Notes: a model not told the origin generated them from the letters alone. 64,000 nt of DNA from Chryseobacterium gleum (GCA_945883565.1 CAMCXO010000007.1:25308-89307), one strand, 5' to 3'. Counted from the first letter of the stretch, positions 34,684-44,477 are shown. Made by a program: numbers and translations.

Positions 34684-35493
34684 TTAACCTTCGTGTAAGG
34701 TTAAAAAGGGAAGGCGGCTGTGGTAGGCTACTTGGCTTGTCATGCTTTTATGGAAAAGACCTTGTAAAAACCCATATTTGCGGGCAAGTAAGGCCATCAC
34801 ATCGGCATTGCGTTCTTCTGCAAAGCGCAATAGACTTTGGTCTACACTTCCATTTTCGGCTATCACATCGAAGCTTAGTTCGATGCCATCCAAATGACGT
34901 TGATAATACAATTTATTGATAACGTGAAGTTCGTTATCGTCGGGGCTTTGAACGTGAACAATTGAAACTTTTGCACCGGTTAATTGGGCAAATGCGCGCA
35001 GTTGTTCCATGGCTTTTCCTTCGCCTTCGTAGCGGTTGTCGCAAGCGTAAACGATGTCTTTTATTTCACCGGAATCGCCTTCTGAAGGAACGGCTAAAAC
35101 GGGGCAATCTACGGCGTGTAAAATGGCGGCGGCGTTGCTTCCTATTAAAACTTCTTCGATGCCACTTGCACCTTTGGTGCCCAAAATAACCATGTCGGCA
35201 TTTTCTTTTTTAACCAAGTCTTTTACCGTTCTAATGGGGTTTCCCAAAATGCTTCGGGCTTGGTAGTTTAAGCCGGTTACTTTTAAAAGTTCATCTATAT
35301 CTTTAAGCCCAAGCTCGCTGTTTTCGCGCATCACCTCCAGCAAAGAAGTGGTCATCACATTTTGGCTGTAGGGCAAATCATAGGCATTAAAAACAACCAA
35401 TCGTGCATTGGATTTTTTGGCAATGTCGATGGCCAAATGCAGAGCCTTGAGGGCGGTATCAGAATAATCGGTGGGAACAACAATTGTTTTCAT
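34684..35493 (-). CDS. universal stress protein, tandem UspA domains
   Basis: A 269-aa protein with two Usp domains (about 1-135 and 145-269). The first has the nucleotide-binding signature MVILGTKGASGIEEVLIGSNAA, matching G-x2-G-x9-G(S/T); the second is degenerate (DVMALLARKYGFLQGLFHKSM). Such proteins act in cytosolic stress responses. A TACCTTTG box 20 nt before the ATG is a good promoter. Monocistronic, with its own terminator. Confidence 0.92.
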   Translation of the reverse strand: MKTIVVPTDYSDTALKALHLAIDIAKKSNARLVVFNAYDLPYSQNVMTTSLLEVMRENSELGLKDIDELLKVTGLNYQARSILGNPIRTVKDLVKKENADMVILGTKGASGIEEVLIGSNAAAILHAVDCPVLAVPSEGDSGEIKDIVYACDNRYEGEGKAMEQLRAFAQLTGAKVSIVHVQSPDDNELHVINKLYYQRHLDGIELSFDVIAENGSVDQSLLRFAEERNADVMALLARKYGFLQGLFHKSMTSQVAYHSRLPFLTLHEG

Positions 35494-35592
35494 AATGGGG
35501 GAAGCATTTGGTTCAAAGGTAGGTTGAAGGCTTTGGTTGGCTTATGACGGAAGTCAATTAATTTTTGTGTTGTTACGCCTTTTTTAAATTTA

Positions 35593-35994
35593 TTATTCTA
35601 TTTCCTGACACAGTTCCCATAAAACCCCATGGGTGTTTTTAGGGTGAACAAAGGCCACCCATTTGTTGTCGGCCCCTTTTTTGGGCTCCTCATTTAACAG
35701 TACAAATCCGGCGTTTTTTAAACGCGCCATTTCGGCTTTTATGTCGGCCACATCAAACGCAATGTGGTGGAGGCCTTCGCCGCGTTTTTCAATAAACTTT
35801 GCAATCGCGCTTTCGGGTTTGGTGGCTTCCAGTAGCTCGATTTTGTTGGGTCCTGATTCAAAAAAAGCAGTGTTTACGCCTTCGCTTTCTACCGATTCGG
35901 TTTTGTAAGCCGGTTTTCCAAAAATTTGGGAATAGGTGTGTTGGGCTTCTTCCAAACTTTTAACAGCGATGCCGATGTGTTCTATTTTTCGCAT
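35593..35994 (-). CDS. mce: methylmalonyl-CoA epimerase
   Basis: A 133-aa vicinal-oxygen-chelate protein. HIGIAVKSLEEA at the N-terminus, ESEGVNTAFFESGPNKIELLEAT, GEGLHHIAFDVADI and the closing VLWELCQE correspond to the metal His/Glu sites of methylmalonyl-CoA epimerases. It interconverts the 2R and 2S forms of methylmalonyl-CoA. The start overlaps the ABC exporter stop by one base, so it is expressed from the exporter promoter, an unusual functional pairing. No mutase gene is in the window. Confidence 0.9.
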   Translation of the reverse strand: MRKIEHIGIAVKSLEEAQHTYSQIFGKPAYKTESVESEGVNTAFFESGPNKIELLEATKPESAIAKFIEKRGEGLHHIAFDVADIKAEMARLKNAGFVLLNEEPKKGADNKWVAFVHPKNTHGVLWELCQEIE

Positions 35995-37808
35995 TAGGTA
36001 AAGCTTTGCATTTCACATAATTTGGCGTAAACGCCTTGTTTTTCGAGAAGGTTTTTGTGGGTTCCTCTTTCTACTATATACCCATTTTCCATCACCAAAA
36101 TTTCGTCGGCATGTTGAATGGTCGTAAGCCTGTGGGCAATTATTAACGAGGTTCGGTTCTTCATTAAGTCGTTTAAGGCCTTTTGAACCCATTGTTCGCT
36201 TTCGGTATCTAAGGCTGAGGTGGCCTCGTCGAGCACCAAAATAGGTGGATTGGCCAAAACGGCTCTGGCAATAGCCAATCGCTGGCGTTGACCTCCACTT
36301 AGTTTTCCCCCGCTGTCGCCAATATTGGTGTCGTAACCTTGGGGCAGTTGCATAATAAATTCGTGGGCATATGCAATTTTAGCGGCTTCCTGTATTTCTT
36401 CTATACCCGCTAGGGGTTTGGCCAATGCAATGTTTGAGCGCACCGAACCATGAAACAGCAAACTTTCTTGGCTTACCAAGCCCATAAGGGCTCGTAAATC
36501 GTGAAGTTTAAGATGCCTGATGTTGATGTCATCGATGGAGATGCTTCCGGAACTCACGTCGTAAAAACGCGGCAGTAAACTGGCAATGGTGCTTTTTCCG
36601 CTGCCCGATTGCCCCACCAAAGCCACGGATTTTCCCTTTTCTATTTCGAAATCGAGTTCGTGCAAAACCTCGGCTTCGCCATAAGCAAATCGCACTTTTT
36701 CGAAGCGAATGCTGTTATTGAAAGACTGAATGGGTTTGGCACCTTCAGTGTCTTTTATGGGATTGGGTTCGTCGAGCACTTCAAAAATGCGTTCGGCAGC
36801 AGCCGAGCCCCTTTGAACGTGGTAACCTGCTTTTGATAATGCTTTTGCAGGATTTATTATTTGATAGAAAAAGGCGATGTAGCCGATAAACTGCTCGGCT
36901 TGAAAATGATCAGAATTAAGCACTTCGTTGCCACCAAACCAAATAATGAGGGCCATTACCCAGGTGCCCAAAGTTTCGCTAATGGGTGAAGCCAAATCGT
37001 TTTTACGCAAAACCCGGTTCATGAGCCGGAAATGCTGTTCATTTTCGGCCTTAAAGGCAGCCGATTTAACTTTTTCGGCGTTAAATGCTTTGAGTATTTT
37101 AAGTCCGCTTAGGGTTTCTTCTGCTTGAGCCAATAGGCCACCCATGCGTTCCTGGGCCAAACTTGATGACTTTTTCAAGCTTTTTCCAATAGCTGTTACC
37201 AGCCAACTCACCAATGGCAAAAGAACAAGTACAAAAATGGTGAGCCTCGGACTCATGTAGAAAAGAACCCCTAAGGAGCTCAAAATCATAAGGGGTTCGC
37301 GAAAAATAACTTCAATAACCATGGTAAGCGTCCACTCTACCTCTTTCAAGTCACCGGTCATACGCGATACTACATCGCCTTTGCGTTTTTCGCTGAAATA
37401 GGCGAGGGGAAGTGCCAAAATGCGGTCGTGCATGGCATTGCGCAAGTCGCGCGCTACGCCATTTCGCAGTGGTGCCACCCAATACAAGGCCAAATACCGG
37501 GTAAGATTTTTAAGAAAAAAGGCCAACATTACCCAAAAAGACACAAAAAGTAGCGCCCCGTTTTGCCCTTTTTCGCGAGTGAAATCAATAAGAATTCCAT
37601 AAAACCAGTTTTGCAAATCGGCTCCAAAACCGCTGCCATTAGATAGCAATTCAACAGGGTCTTTACCCAAAATAATTTGCAAGGCCGGAATAATTAAGCC
37701 TATAGAAAAGAGCGAAAAAAATACCGTCAGCAAATTAAAAACGATATTCAACACCAAATAGGTGCGGTAAGGTTTTACAAAACCCCGTATGCGATTAAAT
37801 GAACTCAC
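35994..37808 (-). CDS. ABC exporter, fused permease-ATPase (MsbA-like)
   Basis: A 604-aa half-transporter. Six membrane helices occupy residues of about 15-320 and the ATPase domain about 350-600, with Walker A VALVGQSGSGKSTI, signature LSGGQRQRLAIARAVL and Walker B PPILVLDEATSALD, then the H-loop (IIAHRLTTI). It is of the lipid/multidrug exporter type, acting as a homodimer in the inner membrane; lipid A flipping is possible but not shown. The start is GTG, 4 nt after its promoter box. Confidence 0.9.
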   Translation of the reverse strand: MSSFNRIRGFVKPYRTYLVLNIVFNLLTVFFSLFSIGLIIPALQIILGKDPVELLSNGSGFGADLQNWFYGILIDFTREKGQNGALLFVSFWVMLAFFLKNLTRYLALYWVAPLRNGVARDLRNAMHDRILALPLAYFSEKRKGDVVSRMTGDLKEVEWTLTMVIEVIFREPLMILSSLGVLFYMSPRLTIFVLVLLPLVSWLVTAIGKSLKKSSSLAQERMGGLLAQAEETLSGLKILKAFNAEKVKSAAFKAENEQHFRLMNRVLRKNDLASPISETLGTWVMALIIWFGGNEVLNSDHFQAEQFIGYIAFFYQIINPAKALSKAGYHVQRGSAAAERIFEVLDEPNPIKDTEGAKPIQSFNNSIRFEKVRFAYGEAEVLHELDFEIEKGKSVALVGQSGSGKSTIASLLPRFYDVSSGSISIDDINIRHLKLHDLRALMGLVSQESLLFHGSVRSNIALAKPLAGIEEIQEAAKIAYAHEFIMQLPQGYDTNIGDSGGKLSGGQRQRLAIARAVLANPPILVLDEATSALDTESEQWVQKALNDLMKNRTSLIIAHRLTTIQHADEILVMENGYIVERGTHKNLLEKQGVYAKLCEMQSFT

Positions 37809-37851
37809 GCATCAAAGATAACCTGCAAAGCCATGCCTTACCTTTGAAGCT
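37809..37851. promoter_or_regulatory. 43-bp bidirectional promoter between ABC exporter and rbfA
   Basis: Two -7 boxes lie back to back: TATCTTTG on the minus strand (37813-37820), 4 nt before the exporter GTG, and TACCTTTG on the plus strand (37839-37846), 5 nt before the rbfA ATG. Each predicted start site falls at or beside its start codon. Only 18 bp separate the two boxes, so their -33 regions must overlap the opposite promoter. Confidence 0.6.
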
Positions 37852-38211
37852 ATGGATTCGGAACGACTAAAAAAGGTGGCGGCCATGCTTCAGCAAGATT
37901 TGGCCGAGATTTTTGTGGATTTTGGACGCAAATACTTCAAAGGGGTTTTGTTAAGTGTAAGCCGGGTTAGAATTAGTCCCGACCTTTCAGTTGCCCGTGT
38001 TTACATCAGCATTTTTCCAATGAAAGACAAGGCTTTGGCCCTAAAAGTAGTAGAAGAGCATACGCCTGAAATAAAAGTGCAATTGGCCCATAGAACCCGT
38101 CACCAACTTCGAAAAATGCCAGATTTGTTTTTCCATCTCGACGACAGCCTCGATTACGAAGAAAATATAGACCGTTTGTTGAGGGGAGAGGGCGAAAATC
38201 CAATTAAATAA
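37852..38211 (+). CDS. rbfA: ribosome-binding factor A
   Basis: A 119-aa KH-like protein needed for late 30S subunit maturation. The pattern RLKKVAAMLQQDLAEIF, VSRVRISPDLSVARVYISIFP and RHQLRKMPDLFFHLDDSLDYEENIDRLL is typical of RbfA. It is followed by the FtsX-like gene after 2 bp, a common Bacteroidota pairing. Confidence 0.93.
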   Translation: MDSERLKKVAAMLQQDLAEIFVDFGRKYFKGVLLSVSRVRISPDLSVARVYISIFPMKDKALALKVVEEHTPEIKVQLAHRTRHQLRKMPDLFFHLDDSLDYEENIDRLLRGEGENPIK

Positions 38212-38213
38212 AT

Positions 38214-39440
38214 ATGGGTCAGGCCATTGCCTTATTGCTAAGGCGTTATGGTTTTGGAGGGCAGCGGTCGGGAAGTATGCAATCCATTCAAAGGGTTAGT
38301 GTGCTTGGAATAGCAGTGGGTGCTCTGGCCCTTATTACGGTTTTATCGGCTTTTAATGGATTAGAAGACTTAATTAGGTCGTATTACGATCGTTTCGATC
38401 CCGATCTTAAAGTTTTACCAGTAAAAGGCAAGCGATTAACCCCAAGTCAAGCCCAGTTGAAAGATTTGGCAGATTTACCCGAAGTACAAGCCATTGGTTT
38501 GGTGCTTGAAGAAAAGGTGTTTTTGAGAAATGGTGAACGCGAGGCCATTGGCTTGTTAAAAGGGGTTTCTGCGAACTTTAAACAAGTAAGTAAAATTGAA
38601 GAAACTCTTTTGGCGGGGCAGTTTGAACCCGAACAACAGGCACTTGTTACCGGCATTGGATTGGCTTATAAACTAGGGGTGTATTTAAGCGAAGAGCAAA
38701 TGCCACTCGAAGTATTCGTACCCAAAAAGGGCATTCCAACAGCCGCCAATTGGCAATCGGCTTATAAAAACGACTACATCCCGGTACAGGGCATTTTCAG
38801 CATACAGCCCGAGTTCGACGATGTGTATGCCTTAGCGCCTTTGTATTTTGTGCAACGACTACTCGACGAACCCAATGGCATTTCGGCCATTGAAATAGGC
38901 ATACGGCCATCAGAAGAAAATAGGGTAGGGAAGGTGGCCATTCGAATTCGAGAGATTATGGGCGATGGGGTAGAGGTGCTCGACAGAGGGCAACAGCAAC
39001 AAAGTGTGTTTCGTGTATTAAAAAGTGAAGGCCTGCTTACTTACCTCATATTGGCCTTAACCCTGGCTATTGCTTGTTTCACCATTTTGGGCGCATTGGC
39101 CATTAGTTTGGTTGAAAAAAAGCGCGATTTGTTTGTTTTATGGTCGTTGGGTATGTCGAGGCAAGAGTTACAAAATTTGTATTTTTATAGGGGGATGCTG
39201 CTTACTTTGATGGGTGGATTTATTGGCCTGATGGCCGGAGTGTTGCTGGTTTGGTTACAAGGCCAATTCGGATTGGTAAAATTGGGGCAGGGCTACGCTG
39301 TAGAAGCCTACCCTGTTCGTTTGGCTTGGGACGATATGTTCTTGGTGTTGATGACCCTTTTGGTTTTGGGCGGAATTAGCAGCTTTTTGGGGAGCCGCAA
39401 TGTAGAAGTTGGCCACTTTTTGGCCTCTAAAAATCCGTAA
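38214..39440 (+). CDS. FtsX/LolC-like ABC transporter permease
   Basis: A 408-aa MacB/FtsX-fold permease: one N-terminal helix (VSVLGIAVGALALITVLSAF), a periplasmic domain of about 230 residues, then three C-terminal helices (LTYLILALTLAIACFTILGAL, LLTLMGGFIGLMAGVLLVWL, DDMFLVLMTLLVLGGISSFLG). The layout fits the LolC/LolE lipoprotein-release family. Its ATPase partner is not adjacent. It lies 2 bp after rbfA. Confidence 0.88.
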   Translation: MGQAIALLLRRYGFGGQRSGSMQSIQRVSVLGIAVGALALITVLSAFNGLEDLIRSYYDRFDPDLKVLPVKGKRLTPSQAQLKDLADLPEVQAIGLVLEEKVFLRNGEREAIGLLKGVSANFKQVSKIEETLLAGQFEPEQQALVTGIGLAYKLGVYLSEEQMPLEVFVPKKGIPTAANWQSAYKNDYIPVQGIFSIQPEFDDVYALAPLYFVQRLLDEPNGISAIEIGIRPSEENRVGKVAIRIREIMGDGVEVLDRGQQQQSVFRVLKSEGLLTYLILALTLAIACFTILGALAISLVEKKRDLFVLWSLGMSRQELQNLYFYRGMLLTLMGGFIGLMAGVLLVWLQGQFGLVKLGQGYAVEAYPVRLAWDDMFLVLMTLLVLGGISSFLGSRNVEVGHFLASKNP

Positions 39441-39455
39441 CAAATACCTTTGGCT

Positions 39456-40169
39456 TTATGCCATGTTGTGGTAAACCGCCTGTATATCGTCGTCTTCTTC
39501 TATTTTCTCGAGCAGCTTTTCTACATCGGCCTGTTGCTCGGTGGTGAGGCTTTTGGTATCCATGGGGATGCGCTCAAAACCGGAACTTATAATATCCAGA
39601 CCTTTTTCTTCGAGGGCTTTTTGAATGGCCCCAAAATCGGCAAAGCCGGCATAAATTAAAATGCTGTTGTCTTCTTCGTCTCTAAAAATTTCTTCAGCGC
39701 CAAAATCAATCATTTCCAACTCGAAGGTATCGAGATCTATACTTTGGCCGGGTACTTTGAAGTGGCATTTGTGTTCAAACATAAAATCCACTGAGCCTGA
39801 CACGCCTAAGCTGCCGTTGCATTTGTTAAAATACGATCGAATATTGGCAACTGTGCGCGTGGGGTTGTCGGTGGCGGTTTCTATTAAAAGGGCAATCCCA
39901 TGTGGTGCATACCCCTCGTAAACCAATTCTTTATAATCAGCTTGGTCTTTAGAGGCAGCCCTTTTAATGGCACGCTCTACGTTTTCTTTGGGCATGTTAA
40001 CGGCCCTGGCGTTTTGCATTAGGGCCTTTAAACGAGAATTGGCATCGGGGCTAGGGCCACTTTCTTTAACGGCTATAATGATGTCTTTGGTAATGCGCGT
40101 AAAAGCTTTACTCATAGACGACCAACGCTTCATTTTACGTGCCTTGCGGTATTCAAATGCTCTTCCCAT
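39456..40169 (-). CDS. yebC: YebC/PmpR family transcriptional or translation factor
   Basis: A 237-aa protein of the TACO1/YebC family: FTRITKDIIIAVKESGPSPDANSRLKALMQNARAVNMPKENVERAIKRA, YEGYAPHGIALLIETATDNPTRTVANIRS and the acidic C-terminal end. ATG 40169 starts MGRAFEYRKARKMKRW, the normal YebC N-terminus; the longer frame would overlap the divergent gene. A TATTTTTG box at 40189-40196 (minus) is a plausible promoter. Confidence 0.93.
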   Translation of the reverse strand: MGRAFEYRKARKMKRWSSMSKAFTRITKDIIIAVKESGPSPDANSRLKALMQNARAVNMPKENVERAIKRAASKDQADYKELVYEGYAPHGIALLIETATDNPTRTVANIRSYFNKCNGSLGVSGSVDFMFEHKCHFKVPGQSIDLDTFELEMIDFGAEEIFRDEEDNSILIYAGFADFGAIQKALEEKGLDIISSGFERIPMDTKSLTTEQQADVEKLLEKIEEDDDIQAVYHNMA

Positions 40170-40235
40170 AGCGATTAAAAATAGGGGCCAAAAATACAAG
40201 CTATCGGCTGCGAAAACGGCATCTTTGCCAACACC

Positions 40236-41783
40236 ATGCATACACTCCGGCATTTGTTTAAAAGCCAGACACTTTGGGTCTTTGGTTTCTGGTTACTCGG
40301 CCTCTTTTTTTTATGCTTGCCTATACTGGGCTGGCAATGGCAGCGAATGCCCGGCGATTTGGGCGATGCCCGTTTTAATCTGTATATTCTCGAGCATTTT
40401 TGGCAATATGCCCAAGGCGCAACCCCCTCTTATTGGAACGCGCCTTTTTTTTATCCCGAAAGCCAAACCATTGCCTACAGCGATAATTTATTGGGAATTG
40501 CGCCGCTTTATGCCTTTTTCAGATTGTTTGGACTGCTTCCGGAAACCGCTTTTCAGCTCTGGTTTGTATGTATAACAAGCCTCAATTTTGTTTTTGCTTA
40601 TTGGGCGTTTCGCGCTTTAAACATTGGTTCAGTGGGTGCCTCGGCTGGGGCTTTTGTCTTCGCGTTTTCTATAGCACTGCAATCGCAGCTTACCCACGCT
40701 CAAACCTATTCTCGCTTTGCTGTGCCTATGGCTTTGGTGGCTCTGTGGCAATTTTTGCACAGCCAACAAGCAAAACACTTGTTATTAGCCTGCTTGTTTT
40801 GGGTTTGGCAAGTTTACGCTTCTATTTATACCGGGTATTTTTTGGGCGTGGCCATGGGTTTTTTGCTTTTGGCTTTTGTTGTGGTTCATCCTAAAAGGGC
40901 CCTCGAATGGCTAAACAGTCGGCAAAAGGTTTTCTATTTGGGTTTGTCTTTGGCTTTAACGGCCTTGGCGCTGTGGCCTTTATTGCAGCCCTATTGGCAG
41001 CAAAGCAAACATCTTCAATTGCCTGATGTACAGTATGTGTTAAAACAATTGCCCATTTGGCGGAGCTACTTTAATGCCCATTATGGCAGCCCTTGGTTTA
41101 ATTGGCTCGATCAAAGTCGGTACTTTGAAGCCACCTACGACCAACAGCTGTTTTGGGGATTTGGGGCATGGATAGGGGCTTTGTCTTTGCTCGCCTTCGG
41201 CATTAAAAAGCATTGGTTGCCATTGGCTCTGGCTGCTTTGGGCCTGGCTGTTTTCTTTATGCAACTAGAGGGCATTAGTCTTTATGCTTTTTGGCTAAAA
41301 CTACCTGCCGTTTCGTCTATAAGAGCCCTTCCCCGGCTTGTAAATGTGCTTTTGTTTTTCCCTGCATTGGGCCTGGCATTGGCAATAGGTAAACTGGAAG
41401 CCTTGAAAGTCAAAAATTGGGTGGTTGTGCCCGTTTTAGCTATTTTTCTTTTGGCCGATAACTATGTTGATTCGAGTAAGGCCTATACACACAGTAAGCA
41501 TGTGGCCATGCAGCGCAGACTCGCCTTACAAGCCAAAATGGCCCATTTGCCTCCTAATTCTGTTGTGGCCTATATGCCTGTTACCAAAACCGATCCCGCT
41601 ATTTATTACCAGCTAGATGCCATGTTGGCGGCTCAGTCTTTACAATTAAAATGCATTAATGGCTATTCGGCCCAGTCACCATACGAATACTACGTGTTTT
41701 GGGACGAACTGAGTGAAGAGGGCTTGAAGAGATGGCTAAAATGGAAGCAGAGTGTCTACATGCCAATTGCCATTATTCAATAA
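40236..41783 (+). CDS. polytopic membrane protein, GT-C glycosyltransferase-like
   Basis: A 515-aa protein with about 11 predicted helices. The first extracytoplasmic loop has PGDLGDARFNLYILEHFW and APFFYPESQTIAYSDNLLG, a pattern seen in GT-C fold, lipid-linked-sugar glycosyltransferase-like proteins where the acidic residues sit in the active site. A soluble C-terminal part (about 430-515) follows. The acceptor is unknown. A CATCTTTG box (40220-40227) ends 8 nt before the ATG. Confidence 0.72.
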   Translation: MHTLRHLFKSQTLWVFGFWLLGLFFLCLPILGWQWQRMPGDLGDARFNLYILEHFWQYAQGATPSYWNAPFFYPESQTIAYSDNLLGIAPLYAFFRLFGLLPETAFQLWFVCITSLNFVFAYWAFRALNIGSVGASAGAFVFAFSIALQSQLTHAQTYSRFAVPMALVALWQFLHSQQAKHLLLACLFWVWQVYASIYTGYFLGVAMGFLLLAFVVVHPKRALEWLNSRQKVFYLGLSLALTALALWPLLQPYWQQSKHLQLPDVQYVLKQLPIWRSYFNAHYGSPWFNWLDQSRYFEATYDQQLFWGFGAWIGALSLLAFGIKKHWLPLALAALGLAVFFMQLEGISLYAFWLKLPAVSSIRALPRLVNVLLFFPALGLALAIGKLEALKVKNWVVVPVLAIFLLADNYVDSSKAYTHSKHVAMQRRLALQAKMAHLPPNSVVAYMPVTKTDPAIYYQLDAMLAAQSLQLKCINGYSAQSPYEYYVFWDELSEEGLKRWLKWKQSVYMPIAIIQ

Positions 41784-41791
41784 TCACCCAT

Positions 41792-43867
41792 TTACTGGTG
41801 ATGTCCTTTTTTTAGCAGTTTTTCGGTGTATTCGTAAAGGGCAATTTGAGAGCGTACCGGCTTTTTACCCGGTTCGTGTCGGTAGGCATTGGCATTTTCG
41901 GCGCTTTGGTACCTGGCCTTCACATTGTCTGACCAAATGATGTCAAAATGGTCCATCAATTCCTTTTGTAAGGCCGGGCTGTAAATGGGGGTACTCACTT
42001 CTACCCGGGCATCCAGGTTTCGCCGCATCCAATCGGCCGAACCTATAAACACCTTGGGTTCGCCGGCATTTTCGAAAATGAATAAGCGCGTATGTTCTAA
42101 AAACCTGTCCACAACACTAATGGCCTCAATGTTTTCGCTCAAGCCTGCTTTGCCCGGAATAAGAGAGCAAATGCCCCTTATAATCAACTTTATTTTTACC
42201 CCATACTGACCGGCCTCGTACAATTTGTCAATCATACTTAGGTCAGACAAGGCATTCATTTTGATTTTGATACATGCCGGAAGTCCATTTTTGGCATGTC
42301 GAATTTCGTTGTCTATTAGCTGGCAAAACCTCGAACGGGTATAATGCGGCGATATGATGAGGTGTTCGTACGAAAACACCAAATAATTGGCTTCAAAAAA
42401 CCCAAACAGCTGCCCCAACTCCTGGGTAATGCGTTTATCGGTGGTAAGCAAGTGGTAATCGGTGTACAAACGCGAAGTGCTCTCGTTTAAATTACCGGTG
42501 CCTATGGCGGCATATTCTTTTAGCCTATTGCCTTCTTTTCGGCTAATTAGGCAAACTTTAGAGTGCACCTTTAAACCACTTACCCCAAAAATAACCCGTA
42601 CCCCTTCTTGTTTTAGTTCCTGGGTCCAGCGTATGTTGTTTTCTTCATCAAAACGGGCTTGCAGCTCTATGACCACGGTTACCTCTTTGCCATTTTTGGC
42701 GGCATTTATAAGAGCCGAAATCACCCTTGATTTGTCGGCCAAACGGTATAGGGTAATTTTAATGCTGCGCACCTGTGGGTCTATGGCGGCTTCGCGCAAA
42801 AAGCGGATGTAATAAGAAAAAGTGTGGTAAGGCAAAAACAGCAGCACGTCTTTTTTGCGAATCACACTAAAGAGGCTTTTGTTTAAATCAAGTTCGGGAT
42901 GCATGAGGGGTTCCAGAACCGGATTCTCTAATTCGGGCCCTCCAACATTCGGAAATTTTATGTAATCTTTTTTGTTGTGGTAGCGCCCCCCGGCAATTAA
43001 GCTGTCGTAGTTGTCAAGGTCCATGCGCTCTACCAAATACTGCAGCAAATCGACCGAAATGTCTTTGTCGTAAATAAGCCTTACCGGATCGCCCGTGCGC
43101 CTGTGGCGAATGCTTCGAGCCATTTTTTCGAGAAACGAACGGCTGAGGTCGTTGTCCAGATCGAGCTCAGCATCGCGGGTAATTTTTACCACATGGGCTT
43201 CTATGTGGTCGAATTCGAATATGAAGAAAATATACCTCAAATTGTAGCGAATGAGGTCTTCGAGGTACATTATGTACCGCTTTCCATAGCGCGGAAGTTC
43301 TATAAAGCGACCAATTAAATCGCTGGGCACTTCAATTAGAGCATAACGGGGTTTATCGGCCTCATCGTTTTTAACAATTTTAATGGCCAAATAAATCGTT
43401 TTGTCTTTCAGCTCGGGCAGGCGCTCCATGTGGTCAATCATGAGGGTAAAAACCGCCGGACTTACTTTATCTATAAAAAACTTGCGAACAAATTCGCGCT
43501 GCTTGGTGCTCAACTGGTTTTCGTTGGGAATAACGATGTCTTCCTTTTCCAAAAGACCCACCAAGGTTTGGTGAATGTCTTGAGCCTGTTTTTGCTGCAT
43601 CATAACCTTGTCGGTTATTTCGTGCAAGAGGTCGGCCGGTTTGTAGCCCGCCAGCTCGGCTTCGGTTTTTTTGTTGGCCAAAAGGCTCATTCGCTTAATG
43701 GCGGCATAGCGAACCCTGTAAAATTCGTCTAAATTGTTCGAAAAGATGCCCAAAAACCGCCAGCGCTCTATAAGCGGCACGCTTTCGTCTGAGGCTTCTT
43801 GTAAAACACGTTCGTTGAACTGCAACCAACTAAGATCGCGGTTTATATAGCGTTGTATGCGTCGCAT
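41792..43867 (-). CDS. ppk1: polyphosphate kinase 1
   Basis: A 691-aa enzyme that makes polyphosphate from ATP. It has the N-terminal domain (NRDLSWLQFNERVLQEA), the head domain, and two phospholipase-D-like catalytic domains with LKVHSKVCLISRK (phospho-His), AIGTGNLNESTSRLYTDYHL and the C-terminal GSADWMRRNLDARVEV. Full length. It follows sixA with no intergenic base, forming a two-gene operon. Confidence 0.96.
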   Translation of the reverse strand: MRRIQRYINRDLSWLQFNERVLQEASDESVPLIERWRFLGIFSNNLDEFYRVRYAAIKRMSLLANKKTEAELAGYKPADLLHEITDKVMMQQKQAQDIHQTLVGLLEKEDIVIPNENQLSTKQREFVRKFFIDKVSPAVFTLMIDHMERLPELKDKTIYLAIKIVKNDEADKPRYALIEVPSDLIGRFIELPRYGKRYIMYLEDLIRYNLRYIFFIFEFDHIEAHVVKITRDAELDLDNDLSRSFLEKMARSIRHRRTGDPVRLIYDKDISVDLLQYLVERMDLDNYDSLIAGGRYHNKKDYIKFPNVGGPELENPVLEPLMHPELDLNKSLFSVIRKKDVLLFLPYHTFSYYIRFLREAAIDPQVRSIKITLYRLADKSRVISALINAAKNGKEVTVVIELQARFDEENNIRWTQELKQEGVRVIFGVSGLKVHSKVCLISRKEGNRLKEYAAIGTGNLNESTSRLYTDYHLLTTDKRITQELGQLFGFFEANYLVFSYEHLIISPHYTRSRFCQLIDNEIRHAKNGLPACIKIKMNALSDLSMIDKLYEAGQYGVKIKLIIRGICSLIPGKAGLSENIEAISVVDRFLEHTRLFIFENAGEPKVFIGSADWMRRNLDARVEVSTPIYSPALQKELMDHFDIIWSDNVKARYQSAENANAYRHEPGKKPVRSQIALYEYTEKLLKKGHHQ

Positions 43868-44359
43868 TTACCGGCGTAACTTGGGATAATCGAAAAACAA
43901 CAATTCGGCCTCATCACCGGCCTGGGCCCAAGTTTCGGCTTTAAAGTTAAGACAGGCCACCCCGGTAGTGGGCACATTGTCTATACTGTGGTCTATACAA
44001 CGGTTTACATATTGCGTAATGGCCGGATTATGACCAAAAACCATAGCCGAAGTGGCTTCATTGGGGATGCTTTTAACCAGCTTGGCCAAATCGCTTAACT
44101 GGCATTCGTACAAATCTTGCACAATGCGTATCTGTCCAAAGGGAAAGCCCATTTCGCGGGCAAAAATCAAAGCCGTATGCAAGGCCCTGGTGGCCGGACT
44201 CGAATACCAAAACTCAGCCTGTTCGCCCTGATCTAGCATCCAGCGCGAAGTGCCATAGGCATCCTGAATGCCGCGGCCTTTTAAAGGGCGGTCCATATCC
44301 AGCACACCCTCGTGCTCCCAACTGCTTTTGGCATGGCGCACCAGATACAATTTTTTCAT
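43868..44359 (-). CDS. sixA: SixA-type histidine phosphatase
   Basis: A 163-aa histidine-phosphatase (phosphoglycerate-mutase-like) protein. The catalytic RHAKSSWE motif is at the N-terminus, followed by YSSPATRALHTALI and the second His in VFGHNPAITQYVN. SixA dephosphorylates phosphohistidine. Its coupling to ppk1, an enzyme with a phosphohistidine intermediate, suggests a regulatory link, which is inference. Confidence 0.9.
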   Translation of the reverse strand: MKKLYLVRHAKSSWEHEGVLDMDRPLKGRGIQDAYGTSRWMLDQGEQAEFWYSSPATRALHTALIFAREMGFPFGQIRIVQDLYECQLSDLAKLVKSIPNEATSAMVFGHNPAITQYVNRCIDHSIDNVPTTGVACLNFKAETWAQAGDEAELLFFDYPKLRR

Positions 44360-44477
44360 CTCCTTAAATGTGGATGTGCGTTAAGCGAGCGAAATGTAAA
44401 TAAAACCATCGAAAAGCAGGGGCATGGCCACCAAAATTAAAACACAGTTAACAAGTGCTTAGCATGGCTTGCCGTTT

